A DNA stretch of 64,000 bases, from NCBI GenBank assembly GCA_041741535.1, contig JBGSJV010000146.1, positions 1 through 64,000 of the forward strand, in the 5' to 3' direction. The notes under the pieces were generated by a model that had not been told where the DNA came from, made no database searches, and saw only the letters and a program-made list of their open reading frames with translations. Origin of the DNA: M30B19 sp041741535. Lineage in GTDB: Bacteria > Planctomycetota > Planctomycetia > Pirellulales > Pirellulaceae. The position numbers and the translations under genes are program-made. Positions 1 through 11,300 of the stretch are shown one piece after another; the first letter of the stretch is position 1, and every line of letters begins with the position of its first letter.

Positions 1-1231
1 CGATCGGTACGTGGAGCTGGCGTCGCTTGGAGCATGGAATGTCCTTCGTTGGAGGGGGCTGGGTGCGGGAAAATTCCCCAAAGCCTACACCACACCAACG
101 CCCACGCCGAAGAATTCCGAATCCGGCCAGTGTACGCTTACTGACATGCAGCTCGGAAATCTGGCGCGGATGCGATTGGACACCGACCATGACGAATTTG
201 TCGCGTTTGACGATTCGATTTCGATAACCGATGACGTTACTAAAATTGTCCTACAACGGGGAGTTCAAGTCGCGGTGACGGCGATAGATGCTCAGTCCAA
301 AGAGCCCATCAAAAAGAACCTCTTTGGCATTGCAGAACAGAACAAAGACAAACAGCTGAAGGACTGGAAGTTGATGCAGAACGGGACGCTGATTTCACCT
401 GCACTCCCAGCGGACGCCCATCGCGTCCGAATTGTGGAGATCGTCGAAGGCCAAGCCATCCGATTCAGCGATCCTATCGACATCGAACAACAGGATGGTG
501 GAAAAAAGTTCGAAAGAGAAGTTCCGATGCATCCAGCAATCGTTCTCAAGGGAAAGCTGAATCCCCAAATCCCCCGACCAATCAAGAATGGACAAGTCAA
601 CCTTTGTGTTGCCTGGAACGCGCAGAAAGATCTGAAATTCGGGGATGAAGCGGGCCATTGGTTTGACCGCGTGGCCGTTGACGAGGATGGTCAATTTGAA
701 ATCGCCGGCATCCCGCCGGGAGACTGGCTGCAATTGATTGCGACCTGTGATGGCTGGGTAAGTCAGGCTTCACCAAAAGAACTTCGCCAAACAATCTATC
801 CGGCGCTGGACAATCGAGTCGATGCCACGGTTCTACCAAGTTTACTGAACTTGAAAGATTTGCCCGCCGATCTTGTCGTCGACATGGTACCGCGCAGGAC
901 CATGTTTGTTGAAGTGCTCGACGATGCTGGAAAGCCGGTGAAAAATGTTTCGCTTTCGATTGTCGATTATCCGTTTATTTCGAACGGTCGTTGGGGACGG
1001 ATTACGCGCGATGAACTGATGGCAGCGAGAGAAAAACGAGAGTTCCTCGTCGAGTATTTCGCCCCGACCCGAGTTGTAAAAACCGACGAAAACGGAGTTG
1101 CCGCGATTCCCGAGTTTTACGGCGATAAACTAAACCTTTATCTCAAGGGCTATGAAATTACCAATCAGGGAATCGGAGCCGAATGGATCGAAAACAAGAA
1201 AACGCTCCGAGTGATTCCTAAAGATGAGTGA
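1..1231 (+). CDS. Carboxypeptidase-regulatory-like (Cna_B type) protein, 5' end outside the window
   Basis: The reading frame is open from the first bases to a TGA at 1229-1231, so this is probably the C-terminal part of a longer protein. A GTG at 11 could be an internal start but has no clear ribosome site. At least two beta-sandwich segments can be seen, with the usual pattern of 'default value, D/G-rich turn, hydrophobic strand', for example FVEVLDDAGKPVKNVSL near residue 300 and VDEDGQFEIAGIPPGDW near residue 225. Such domains are common in secreted planctomycete proteins and are structural; no catalytic residues are visible. The gene ends 114 bp before the kynureninase. The inverted gene at 2749-4387 is of the same general type. 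The precise function is unknown. Confidence 0.65.
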   Translation, partial: DRYVELASLGAWNVLRWRGLGAGKFPKAYTTPTPTPKNSESGQCTLTDMQLGNLARMRLDTDHDEFVAFDDSISITDDVTKIVLQRGVQVAVTAIDAQSKEPIKKNLFGIAEQNKDKQLKDWKLMQNGTLISPALPADAHRVRIVEIVEGQAIRFSDPIDIEQQDGGKKFEREVPMHPAIVLKGKLNPQIPRPIKNGQVNLCVAWNAQKDLKFGDEAGHWFDRVAVDEDGQFEIAGIPPGDWLQLIATCDGWVSQASPKELRQTIYPALDNRVDATVLPSLLNLKDLPADLVVDMVPRRTMFVEVLDDAGKPVKNVSLSIVDYPFISNGRWGRITRDELMAAREKREFLVEYFAPTRVVKTDENGVAAIPEFYGDKLNLYLKGYEITNQGIGAEWIENKKTLRVIPKDE

Positions 1232-1345
1232 TCTCCCCTGAACTGGCAATTCCCGGTACGCTGAACCAAATGCGAATCGGTGGCCCGAAACACTCACGTG
1301 TGACACAAAGATGAACGAGCGGCCAGCAGCAAAAAGGACCCAAGG

Positions 1346-2584
1346 TTGACGATACTAACGGAGTTGGACCACGCGCCGTTTCGCGATCGATTTGTGATTA
1401 CGGATCCACAAGTGGTGTATCTGGATGGGAATTCGTTGGGGAGGTTACCGAAGGCGACCGTCGCTCGGCTGCAAAACGTGGCCGACGAATGGGGGCAGGC
1501 GTTGATCGGAAGCTGGAACCAAGCGTGGTTGCCGATCGCTCGACGGGTCGGCGATAAGATTGGTTCGTTGATTGGGACGGCGCCCGGCGAGACTCTCGTG
1601 TGTGACTCGACGTCGATCAACCTGTACAAAACCGCTTGGGCTCTGCTGCAACATCGGGGCAAACGACGAACCATCGTGACGGATGCCGCCAACTTTCCCA
1701 CCGATTTGTATGTGCTCGATGGGTTGCGGCAACAGGTAGATCCGGCCATGCGTTTGCAGCCGCTGGTGTTGGCCCACGCCGATCACACTCAGGTCCAGAC
1801 CGTGTTGGAGCAAGCACTGAATGCCGACACGGCGCTTGTTTGTTTGTCGCATGTCAATTACAAAACCGGCTATGCGTTTGATCTGCCACAAGTCACGGCT
1901 CTGGCTCATGCCCATGGGGCACCAATCTTGTGGGACCTTAGTCATAGCGTGGGTGCCGTGCCGGTAGACGTTGGCGCAGCGCAGGTGGATGCGGCGGTGG
2001 GATGTACCTACAAGTACCTGAACGGCGGGCCTGGTGCTCCAGCGTTTTTGATGGTTCGCAATGATTGGATCGAACAATTACAAAACCCCATTCCGGGTTG
2101 GTTCGGGGCCGCTCGGCCATTTGAATTCGGCAGTGCCTACGAACCCCATCCGGGCATCGAACGATTTGCCGTCGGCACACCGCCGATCTTGTCATTAGCG
2201 GCTGTGGAACCTGGTGTCGATTTGACTTGCGAAGCCGGGATGCATGCCCTACGGCAACGAGGTTGGCAGTTGATGCAATTCTTCTTCGAGTTGTTCGACC
2301 AGCGTTTGCAGAAACTCGATTTTGCGTTGGTTACACCGCGGCATCCCCAAGCGGCCGGTTCGCATGTCTCGTTATCCCATCGCGCGGCTTGGCAGATCAC
2401 GCAAGATTTGGTTCAGCAACACCGCGTCATCCCGGACTTCCGAGGGCCGGACATCATTCGGTTCGGGATCACCCCGCTGTATACGTTGGGACGCGAAATC
2501 GAACAGGCTGTCGCGGCACTTGAATCGTCGGTGACCCGCGGCACGTACCAGTCCTTTCCCGAACAACGACAAGGTGTGACTTGA
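1346..2584 (+). CDS. kynU: Kynureninase
   Basis: A 412-residue fold-type I PLP enzyme expected to cleave L-kynurenine (or 3-hydroxykynurenine) to anthranilate and alanine in tryptophan breakdown. Family signs are the N-terminal YLDGNSLGRLP segment, the cofactor-binding region CDSTSINLYK, the D-L-SHSVGAVPVD block, and CTYKYLNGGPGAP near residue 227, whose lysine should form the Schiff base. The length is normal for bacterial kynureninases. The start is TTG at 1346, preceded by an AGGA about 8 bases upstream; no better in-frame ATG is present. No tryptophan 2,3-dioxygenase or formamidase lies beside it, so the gene stands alone between two unrelated secreted-protein genes. Confidence 0.93.
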   Translation: MTILTELDHAPFRDRFVITDPQVVYLDGNSLGRLPKATVARLQNVADEWGQALIGSWNQAWLPIARRVGDKIGSLIGTAPGETLVCDSTSINLYKTAWALLQHRGKRRTIVTDAANFPTDLYVLDGLRQQVDPAMRLQPLVLAHADHTQVQTVLEQALNADTALVCLSHVNYKTGYAFDLPQVTALAHAHGAPILWDLSHSVGAVPVDVGAAQVDAAVGCTYKYLNGGPGAPAFLMVRNDWIEQLQNPIPGWFGAARPFEFGSAYEPHPGIERFAVGTPPILSLAAVEPGVDLTCEAGMHALRQRGWQLMQFFFELFDQRLQKLDFALVTPRHPQAAGSHVSLSHRAAWQITQDLVQQHRVIPDFRGPDIIRFGITPLYTLGREIEQAVAALESSVTRGTYQSFPEQRQGVT

Positions 2585-2748
2585 ACACACTCCGGAAAAT
2601 GACGATTGCGGCTAACCGGCGAACTAATGAGAATGCACCGCAAGCGATGCGGAAGACGCTGAGACGAGAATCACTCGCTGAAGGCATTTGGGGAAACGGT
2701 GAATAGGCAACGGGACAACTAACCTAATACTTGCCTTCGGATAAGCGA

Positions 2749-4387
2749 CTACTTGATGGGAAGTTGGATTTTCTCGATTTGATAGGTCGATTCAGGACCA
2801 ATCTCAAGGGTCAACTTTTCCTGCTTGGGGTCTGGTTGAATCATTCCAACCAACCGGAAGACGATTCCATTCTCTGATGGTCGATAGAGCTTCAACCAGA
2901 CAGGACCATCGGGGAGTCCTGAAATCGTGAATGCACCATCCAAGTCAGTTGTTGCGGACTCTTGATGTTCACGTCGGCTCCCGTCTGCCGTCAACTCGGT
3001 GTAGACCGCGGTAACTGTGATACCGAGAAGACCACCAATCTCCCCGAAAACAACCCGGCCAGAAATCGTCCGTTTTAGATCGGCTTTTCGCGCGAAAATT
3101 TCACCAGCAACCTTTCGGACGGGCAGGATTAGATTCGATTCTGACTTGACCAAGAGTCGCTTGATTGACTTTTCAGACCATTGCAGCGAACCCAGACGTT
3201 CCGGATCTAATTCCAAGTCTGGCGAAACAAGTTCAATTTCGTAGACGTCGGGCGGCAATCCATCGATTCGAAATGTACCGTCGCTTGAGACAGCGACCTT
3301 GAGCAGATCGCGCGCCGAGTCTTTGTTCAATCTCAGATATACTCCGCTGACCGTTTCCTCGTCATTACGAACCAGACGACCACCTAGAGAGACCGCTTCG
3401 GTCGTTGCCAAGTCCCCCAAGTCGACCGTTTCACCGGAAGCCGGAGCGGAAAATTGTTGGGTCTTGATTATGGTCGCAGAGGGCTGGCGATTTGCCTCTC
3501 CGACAACCGAATAAATACAATAATTCAGGCCTGGGGCCAGATTTTGCAGTTCAAAACGGCCTTCCGAATCCGTCACCGCCAATCGAGTACCTTGTGGGAA
3601 TGCTTCGCCACGAACAAGCTCATACATCGGTGAAACCGCCACGCTCATACCGGCGATCGGTTGCCCGTTATTAGCGATGTGTCCCTTAACACTGACGCCT
3701 TCCAAAAGTTCGAACTCACGTGGCTTATTGCGCGGCATGAAGTCTTCGCCGAGACGGTCGCAATAGCCATCCGCCGAGAAAACAACATCGAGCCCCGAAA
3801 CTCCGTCTACTAGATCCATTTCAAAGTACCCCTCGGCATCGGTCACCACGGGCAACAATCCTGTCGTCGACGAGGAACGTAAGCCACTCTGATTGATGAC
3901 CATGTAAGGACTAACCAAAACTCCCGAAATCGGATTCCTATCGACATCACTTACAAACCCTTTTACCAGCTGCATAGGGTTCGGGTTCTTGGGCCGCACG
4001 ATCATTGTTAGTCGATGGACATCCGGGCCTGGTGACAAAGGCTTCGTTTGCAAGGTCTGGTAGCCGTTCGCGGAAATCACGAGCCGGAACTTCAAGCTCG
4101 TATCCAGATCAGCAATTTGAAAGTGCCCTTGGTCGTCAGTAGTCGTCCACTTCTGGCAAGGCCGAATAACAACTTGGGCAGAACAAGGCGGGTCCCTGGA
4201 CAGGGACCGCCGTTGAAATATCAACTCGAGCATTGGGCAAGGGTTCACCGGCCTCGGTCAGGACAATCCCTTGGATCGATGAAGTGTTGACAGGCGGCGC
4301 ATGTCCCGCACAAACCGGCACGAGACTCACGCTACAAATCAAGACCAAGGCCAATTGCGAAAGCCGTAAGAAGTTCGAATGGAACAA
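2749..4387 (-). pseudogene. Secreted carboxypeptidase-regulatory-like repeat protein with an apparent frameshift near 4200
   Basis: Two overlapping minus-strand frames together make one protein. The first part starts at a TTG at 4387 with GAGG just upstream. It encodes a signal peptide (RLSQLALVLICSVSLVPVCA) and the first strand of a Cna_B-like domain (QGIVLTEAGEPLPNARVDI), then runs on out of phase to a stop near 4136. The continuation (TTTDDQGHFQIADL, then about 480 residues with five or so similar domains such as GYFEMDLVDGVSG and GRFELQNLAPGLN) is read in the next frame. The switch must fall about 4185-4215, where GGTCCCTG-GA-CAGGGACC forms a perfect 8-bp inverted repeat at 4191-4208. One extra base would explain it. 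It may be a true inactivation, an assembly error at a hairpin, or less likely a programmed shift. Confidence 0.72.
4191..4208. repeat. 8-bp perfect inverted repeat at the frameshift point
   Basis: GGTCCCTG, two bases, CAGGGACC. It lies inside the zone where the reading frame of the 2749-4387 gene changes. A short tight hairpin like this is a plausible site for polymerase slippage or a sequencing error. Confidence 0.7.
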
Positions 4388-4610
4388 GACAATGACCTCG
4401 TCAATGTTACGGGATAATGAACAACAACTCACCTTCGCAGCGGTGGCTCGCTTGGATTGTGCCACGGGCAGCTTGGTGCTCCGAATGGACGTCCCTTTAA
4501 AGGGAGTGTAGCGGAACATTCGGTCAATTGCAACAAAACGCCAGATTCGCGACCATTTCCGTGAATCTGGCGGAAGGATATGCCTACCTCCGTCGGCGGC
4601 GAAGCAGCAT

Positions 4611-5287
4611 CGGGCCCTCCAATACTTGGGATAAGAACTGAAGTCAGAGGATATCGGATCGAAATTGCAACGCGAGAGATTCGGATAACGCAGAGAAGAT
4701 GCTGCCATTCGAAACGTCAGACAACACGGCGCTTGCCTGCGGATGGCAAGGCCGATCTGCGGATGAACATACGGGAAGTCAGAACGCAAAAAAAAAAGGA
4801 GTCTGATGATCCCGTCCGGTGAGCGATGAACAAGTCCGGAATACCGTGAATCGCCGGTTGTCTCATCCTTACTCGGGCGTTGTTCCATCCGCAGCACGGC
4901 TTTGCCATCCGCAGGCAATAACGGCGTCTCCCATACTTGAGATAAGAACTGAAGGCAGAGAACTTCGGATAGAAACTGCACCGCTCGAAATTGGGCTAAC
5001 GCAGAAAAGATACGGCCGTTCGAAACATCAAACATCACGGCGTTTGCCTACGGATGGCAAAGCCGATCTGCGGATGAACCTACGGGAAGTCAGAACGCAA
5101 GAAAGATGGAGTCTGAAGATCCCGTTTGATGTTCGATGAACAAGTCCGGAATACAGTGAATACAGTGAATCGCCGGTTGTCTCATCCTTACTCGGGCGTT
5201 GTTTCATCCGCAGCACGGCTTTGCCATCCGCAGGCATTGTCGCAGCCAATGTATTGTCCGCAGAACGGCTTTGCCATCCGCAGGCAA
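4611..5287. repeat. Tandem pair of ~310-bp intergenic units with foldback arms
   Basis: The 949-bp gap between the frameshifted gene and the giant N1-repeat gene is filled from about 4611 by two direct, diverged copies (about 4611-4923 and 4924-5240) and a final half arm (5256-5287). Each unit carries a roughly 36-base arm beginning TTGCCTGCGGATGGCAA (4733-4768; 5043-5079) and its near-perfect reverse complement ending TTTGCCATCCGCAGGCA (4881-4917; 5201-5237), so single strands can fold back. A related arm-spacer-arm unit occurs at 29207-29430. Short open frames across the block have no coding signs. The structure suggests a non-autonomous mobile or BIME-like family. The rest of the gap (4388-4610) shows nothing recognisable. 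Confidence 0.75.
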
Positions 5288-5336
5288 TAACTAGCCCTCC
5301 AAAGGTAACAGCAGTAACGAAATGTCGGAAAGGTTT

Positions 5337-8300
5337 CTACTGCGGTCGGCGGCGGCTGTAGTCGCGAATGAGGTTGCGGAGAGTGGCTTCGATTCGTTCC
5401 GTGTTGCCTTTTTCCAACGCAATGACTTTAAAGCCTTGCGTGTTGCTGGCCTTTTGCTCGCGATCCAAACGCTGAATCAAGGACTCGACCTCCAAGCTCA
5501 ATCGCTCGGATGCCAAGACAATAATGCTGTTGGTCGCTTGATCCACTTCTAACGTCAACAGCGGTGCTGCGGCCACGGCGTTGACTTCACGCAAGGCCAA
5601 AGCGACCTCGACGGACACGCCCGCCGGGATCTGGACGCGCGGCGGTTGGTCCGGCCGCAACTGTGTGCGATAGACCGACTCCAACACACCCATGATCTTG
5701 TCCGCCAACACATTTTCAACCTTTACGATCCTTGGTTCGTTGGCTCGGACTTTCGAACGGTCCACATCCGACACATCCAAGACACGAATCAAACTCTCGA
5801 TCGTGCGGCGATCCACTGGCGAACCATAAACGATCAGAGAATTCAACCGCTCATCTGCCACAATCGACACTCGGTTCTGCGAGTTGCCGGAAGCACGACC
5901 GCGCCCCTGTCCGGCGGTCACTTGTTGAAAGAGTTGCCCGACCGTTTTGGCAATCTCCTCGGCGCCGGCATTTTCCAACTGAAAGATCGTGAAGTTCCCG
6001 CTGATCTCCACTTTCCCGGCTGTCTCTTGTTGCTCGTTCAAGATCCGAAACAATTGCTCCAAGATGGCTAACGCCTCTTCATCAGCGGAGGCCACGGTCA
6101 ATTCGTTGGGTCCCGGAAAGATCAAAACCGGTGCCGGATCTTGCAGCTCTTGGATCGAAGTGGGAATCCGAGTTTCGGTTCCAACTAACGTGGGCGTTGG
6201 AGAAGGTAATTCGTCTACCGACTTCGATGCATTTGGGAGTTCCGATGACAGCTTCTCGCTCGGCTCGGTGGTGGGCGGCAATTCTTGAGAACGCGGCGGT
6301 TCCTCCGAACTTGGCAAACTTGGGGAGTTCGGTGATACCACGCGCAAGGGGTTTGGACGGATCTGTGGCCACAGGGTTTCGATTTGTTGCAGCAATCGCG
6401 GTGCGGACGGCGAAGTCAACACTCGCAAGTTCCCGGTCCCGCGGTTGCCCGTTGACGGACCGCCCGATTGGCTTGCGGTTTCTGTCAATGGTTCACCTAG
6501 CTTGACCAACAGTTCGCGGATTTGCTGAAGCTGCGATTCGCTGGCGCGGATAAAGAGCTGTTGATTCTCGCGACTGGAGTTCACACTTGGTGAAGCACTA
6601 AACGGCAAGTCCAAAAACAATTGGCGAATCGCATCTTCGATGGTTTCCGGCGTGTTGACTTGCAAGGTGAACACTTCCAAGCGACGGGACTCGCCTTGCA
6701 GTTCTTTCATGGCCGCCACAATTTGCTCGTGTTGTTCGGCCGTGGCCACCGCCAAAAGTCGGTTCGTTGTGTACTGGACTTGTAGATCGACCGCAGGGAC
6801 CTGGCGTTCCAACAACAACTCGAGCGATTCCACCAACACGTCGCCGTCCAATTCTGCTAAGTCATAGACTTTGATTTCGCGGCCTGTTTGTTCCCCGCCC
6901 ATCGCGGACCATTGTTCGACAATTTGTTTGACCGCCAACTCTTGTTTGGCCGGCCCCACAAACAAAATCGCGTTGCTGCTTTCTTGAAAACTCAGCCGTA
7001 CGGAGTCGTCACTGCGGTACATGCGTTGCAGCATGGAATACAGTTCATCGGCATCTCCTCCGGCGACTCGAAACGATTGTACACGGGCACTGTCTTGGTC
7101 AGCCGCTTCCAATTGATCGATGACATTTTGAATCACTTCATGCTCTTCGGTGGCGGCCGTCGCCCACAACACACTCGCGGCCGCGTCGGCCGAAAACGTC
7201 GCGGTTGGCAATAAAACTTCCAACGCATTTTCCGCGCTGCGCGGATCACCCGTTTGCAGGCGATAAGCTTTGGTCAACATGTTTGTCGATGCTGTCGACT
7301 CCAACTGGGCGACAATGCCACGAATCTGTTCTTGCTCGGCTGCTGAAGCCGCGACGATCAAACTGCCGCGTTGGGCGTCAGCCGTCAGCACAGCTCGCGG
7401 AACCACTTTGGCAATGGCCGCTTGAGTTGCCGTCAGTGAAGTACGTTTGAGTTCATAGGCTTGCACGACTTGGTTGGTTCCCGCACCGTCCAAGTCTTTA
7501 ACCAGAGCTGCGATTTTTTCATGATCGGCTACCGAAGCGGTCACCACCAGCATCCCGGTGGTCGCATCGGTCGTGGCCTGACAACGAGGGAAGACTTGTT
7601 TGATGATTGCCAAGGCACTGGCGGGAGTCGCCGTTTGAAGACGGTAGACCTGCGAGACGCTTTCGCTTTCCTTGCCTTCTACGATGTCGCGAATGACTTG
7701 ATCCAGTTCGACGTGTTCCGCTTCACTGGCCACAACAAACAGTGTCGCGCCAGTGTAAGCGTCGGACGTGATCTTGGCTCGCGGATACATTGGTGCCAAG
7801 GTTGCTCCCAACGCGGCACCGTAACCAGGCGGCACGCGGTAGGCGCGTGGAACCAAATCGGAGGTACGGGGCACATCGATCTCTTGCAACGTCGCGGCAA
7901 TTTGGGATTGCTGTTCAGAGGTGCCTGTCACGGCCAGCTTATTGTTCTCGATGTCGGCCGCGTAGTTAGCAGCTGGGACCAAGGTCTTCAACAGCGTCAA
8001 TGTTGCCGTCGCTGTCAGATGGTTCAAAGCATATGACTTGGCAACCAAAAGCGGCTTTTCCGGTCCTTGCTCCAGAGAATCGATCAATTGCTGGATTTGT
8101 TCATGTTCGGTCAAGTTGGTCGTGACAACCAACAGATCACGGACCGTATCCAACGACACGGTTGCCCGAGGAAACGCTTGCACGATCGCCGCTTGAGCGA
8201 CGGTTGGCAACGTTTTGCGAATAGGATAGGCAATGACTTGCCGGCCTTGCCCGGCTGACTCGAGTTTGGTCATCAGCTCTTTGATGCCCTCGTGTTCGCG

Positions 8301-11300
8301 GGGCGAAGCGGTGATCACCGCCGAGTTCGTCGCCAAGTCCACGGTTCCTTGGCTGCGCGGATAGACCTGTTTGATCATGGCCAAGGCGTTCACGGGACTG
8401 GCAGAACCTAGCGTGTAGACTTCGGTAGTTGACTCGTCTTGTGTGCCTTCCAAGATCTCGCGCAACACGCGGTCTATCTCCGAATGTTCGGCCGCTCGAG
8501 CAACGACGATCAAGGCCGACCCGGACACATCCCACGTGATCTTGGCCTGAGGGTACATCGGAGCCAATGTCGTCCCCAGTGCCGCACCATAGCCGGTCGG
8601 CACGCGATACGCTTTGGTTTGCACTTCCACTTCCGTCGCAACGTCAATCTGTTGCAAGGCATCAGCGATGGCTTCGTGCTGTTCTGCCAGAGCAGTTGCA
8701 GCCACCTTGTTATTGACCGTGTCGACTGCGTAAGTAGCGGCCGGTACCAGCGTCGTCAACAACGTCACAGCCGCGGTTGGCGTCAAGTGATTCAATTGGT
8801 AAGACTTGGCCGTGCGCTGAGGCCCGTCCGGCAACGCCGCCAGAAACTGTTCCACAGATTTTTCGATCTGCAGTTGGACTTCGTCGGTCGCACGAATCAA
8901 CAAAGCGTTGCGTTCGACATTCTGCACAATCGAGGCCTGGGCGATCAGGTCGGCATCCAAGTTTTGATAGACCAATGCGACCGTCGTACGGGGATCGATC
9001 GGCAGTACTTTTAACGGACGTGGCTCAGTAGTACTGACAAGTTGAGACTCCAATTGTTCGAGCAGTTCTTGGACGCGAGCATGTTTCACTCCATCGGTCC
9101 AAATCCGCAATTGCCGAGGCTCCTGTCCGGTCAAATACGTCACCGTACCGACAACAGCGGTAATAGCGGCTTGAGCATCCACAACAGACACGCGGTCCAG
9201 GTTGTAAAGTTGTAACCGGAAGCGGGTGTCCTGCGGCAGGTTTTCGCTCAGGCTCTTGAGCAGTGCTTCGATCGTGACGTGGTCGGCGGCCGAAGCCCAA
9301 ACCATCCACTGATCATCAACCACCGAAGTCATTGGCTGAGCCTTGGGAACTCGCGTCGTTAGTAGAGGTTTCGCCGCTTGAATCACGGCGGCGGGATAAC
9401 GATAGGTTCGCAGTTCATCCTGAGCGGGTTGGCTATTCTTTTTTTCCAGCTCACTCATGATCTGTTCGACGCGAGTCAAGTCTTCTTCGGTGGCAAACGC
9501 AAACACCGATTGTCCGTCCGCCGCCGGGAAAAAGACGCCGGTGGGTGCCGCTCCGCGCAAGAATTGTACGGCGGTCGTCGCACCCGTGTGAACAGTTACC
9601 AAGATCTTGAGTTGACGTTTCTCGGTTTCCAAAGACTCCAGTTGTTGCACGGCCGTTTGAATCAACGTGTGTTCATCGACGGTCGCCCACACCGCCAATC
9701 CCTTGGCACCTCGTTGGGCCGAGATCTTGGCTTGCGGTACCAAGCCTGCCAAGATCGTCGACAGAATCACGGGATCTTGTTCGCCGGCTTCATAGACCCG
9801 AATCTCACGCGTTGCTCCTCGACTGCCTGTTTTCAATTGTTGCAACAGTTCGTCCAGCTTCTGATGGTCTTTCTCGCGACCATAAGCGATCAATTGGTTC
9901 GAAACACTGTCCATGGACAAGGTAAGTTCGGGCACCAACGGCGTGACGGTTTTGACCACCAGAGCCAAATCCATCTCGCGCACCACGTAGGTCTTGAGCA
10001 GTCGTTCCCAACCATCGTCAATGGACGAGGCCAGTTGTTCGGTTGCTTGTTTGATTTGGACGTGCTGGGCCGACGTAGCCCAGACAATGACTCGACCTCC
10101 GGTCGCATCCACACTGACGTCGGTTTGGGGAAACAACTTGCTGAGAACTTCTTGCACCAATTTGGGATCGCCCTGCCCTACCGGATACACCGCCAGCACT
10201 CGATCGTGTTGGGTTCCTGGCGCATCTTGCAACGAGCTTAGTAGTTCGTCCAACTTCAGATGTTGCGTCGGGGTTCCCCAGGCCATCAGGCGGCTGGGGT
10301 CGGGTGTGGGCAAGAACTGCAACCCTTGGAATTCGGGAGGAAGCGTGGCTTTGATTGCTTCGAGGCGTTCGTGTTGCTCGTGCGATATCGAATACACACG
10401 CAACATTTGCTCGTCGTTTGGCTTGAGCAAACCCGCCGTCAAAATCTGTTGCAGAGCTTCCGCGACACGGGCATGATCGGCCTGCGTCGCATAAACGATC
10501 AGTCGTTCGTTGGTCGCGTCCGCGGTCACTTTGACTTCGGGGACCAATTGCTGCAACGCGGCAAGACCAGCGGCTTGAGCGGACTTCTCCAACGGATACG
10601 TCTTCAGTTCGATGGGGTCGGGCATCGTCGCGTTGACGGTTTCCAACAAGGCCTCCAACTTTTTGTGATCGGTCGGCAGCGCCGTTACCAACAATTGCTT
10701 GCTGGTCGCATCGTACGTTGACTTGACGGCGGGCAACGTCGAGGTCAGCAAAGCGGTCAAACGCTGTTGGACAGCGGGCAAGACCGAATAAACTTCGATC
10801 GTGACTTCTCGTGCTGGATCGGCGGCGACATCGATGACCGATAGCCATTGCTGGACGCGATCTTGTTGCTCCGCCGACAAGACGGCCAGCAATCTTCGAT
10901 TCGCGGCATCCACCGTGAATTTGACTTCCGGCAACAGCGTGGTCAGCGTCTGGGTGGTCGATGTTGGGTCGGCGTGTTCCAGCGTGAACGTGGCCAACTG
11001 CTGGTCGTCCATGTCCACTTCGATACCGGCTTCGGACAACTGCTCGATCACTCCCGCGATTTGTTGATGCTGGGTCTCGGTGGCAATGACGAGCAATTGC
11101 GGCCGCGTACTATGAGCCGTCACCGAAACACCGGGGACGATCTTTTGGATCGTCTCCAGGGCTTGGGCATGGGCCGTGCGAGCCATGGGATATTGTTTGA
11201 GAGTGAGGTTGGTTTCGGCGGGGCCTTCGATCGACTCCAACGCTTGTTGCAAGGTTTCTTGTTGCTGGGCGTTGCCGATCGCAATCAAACGCGTGCCAAC

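Noticed and set aside
4136..4248. Programmed ribosomal frameshift in the 2749-4387 gene
   Set aside because: No slippery heptamer of known type is seen next to the hairpin; mutation or error is simpler.
4819..5139. Short frames in the foldback block as possible small genes
   Set aside because: They run through inverted-repeat arms, appear in both tandem copies with different lengths, and lack ribosome sites.
9378..10241. Long plus-strand frame (287 codons) inside the giant repeat gene
   Set aside because: It is antisense to a clearly coding repeat array, has no domain features, and similar shadows recur at each repeat.
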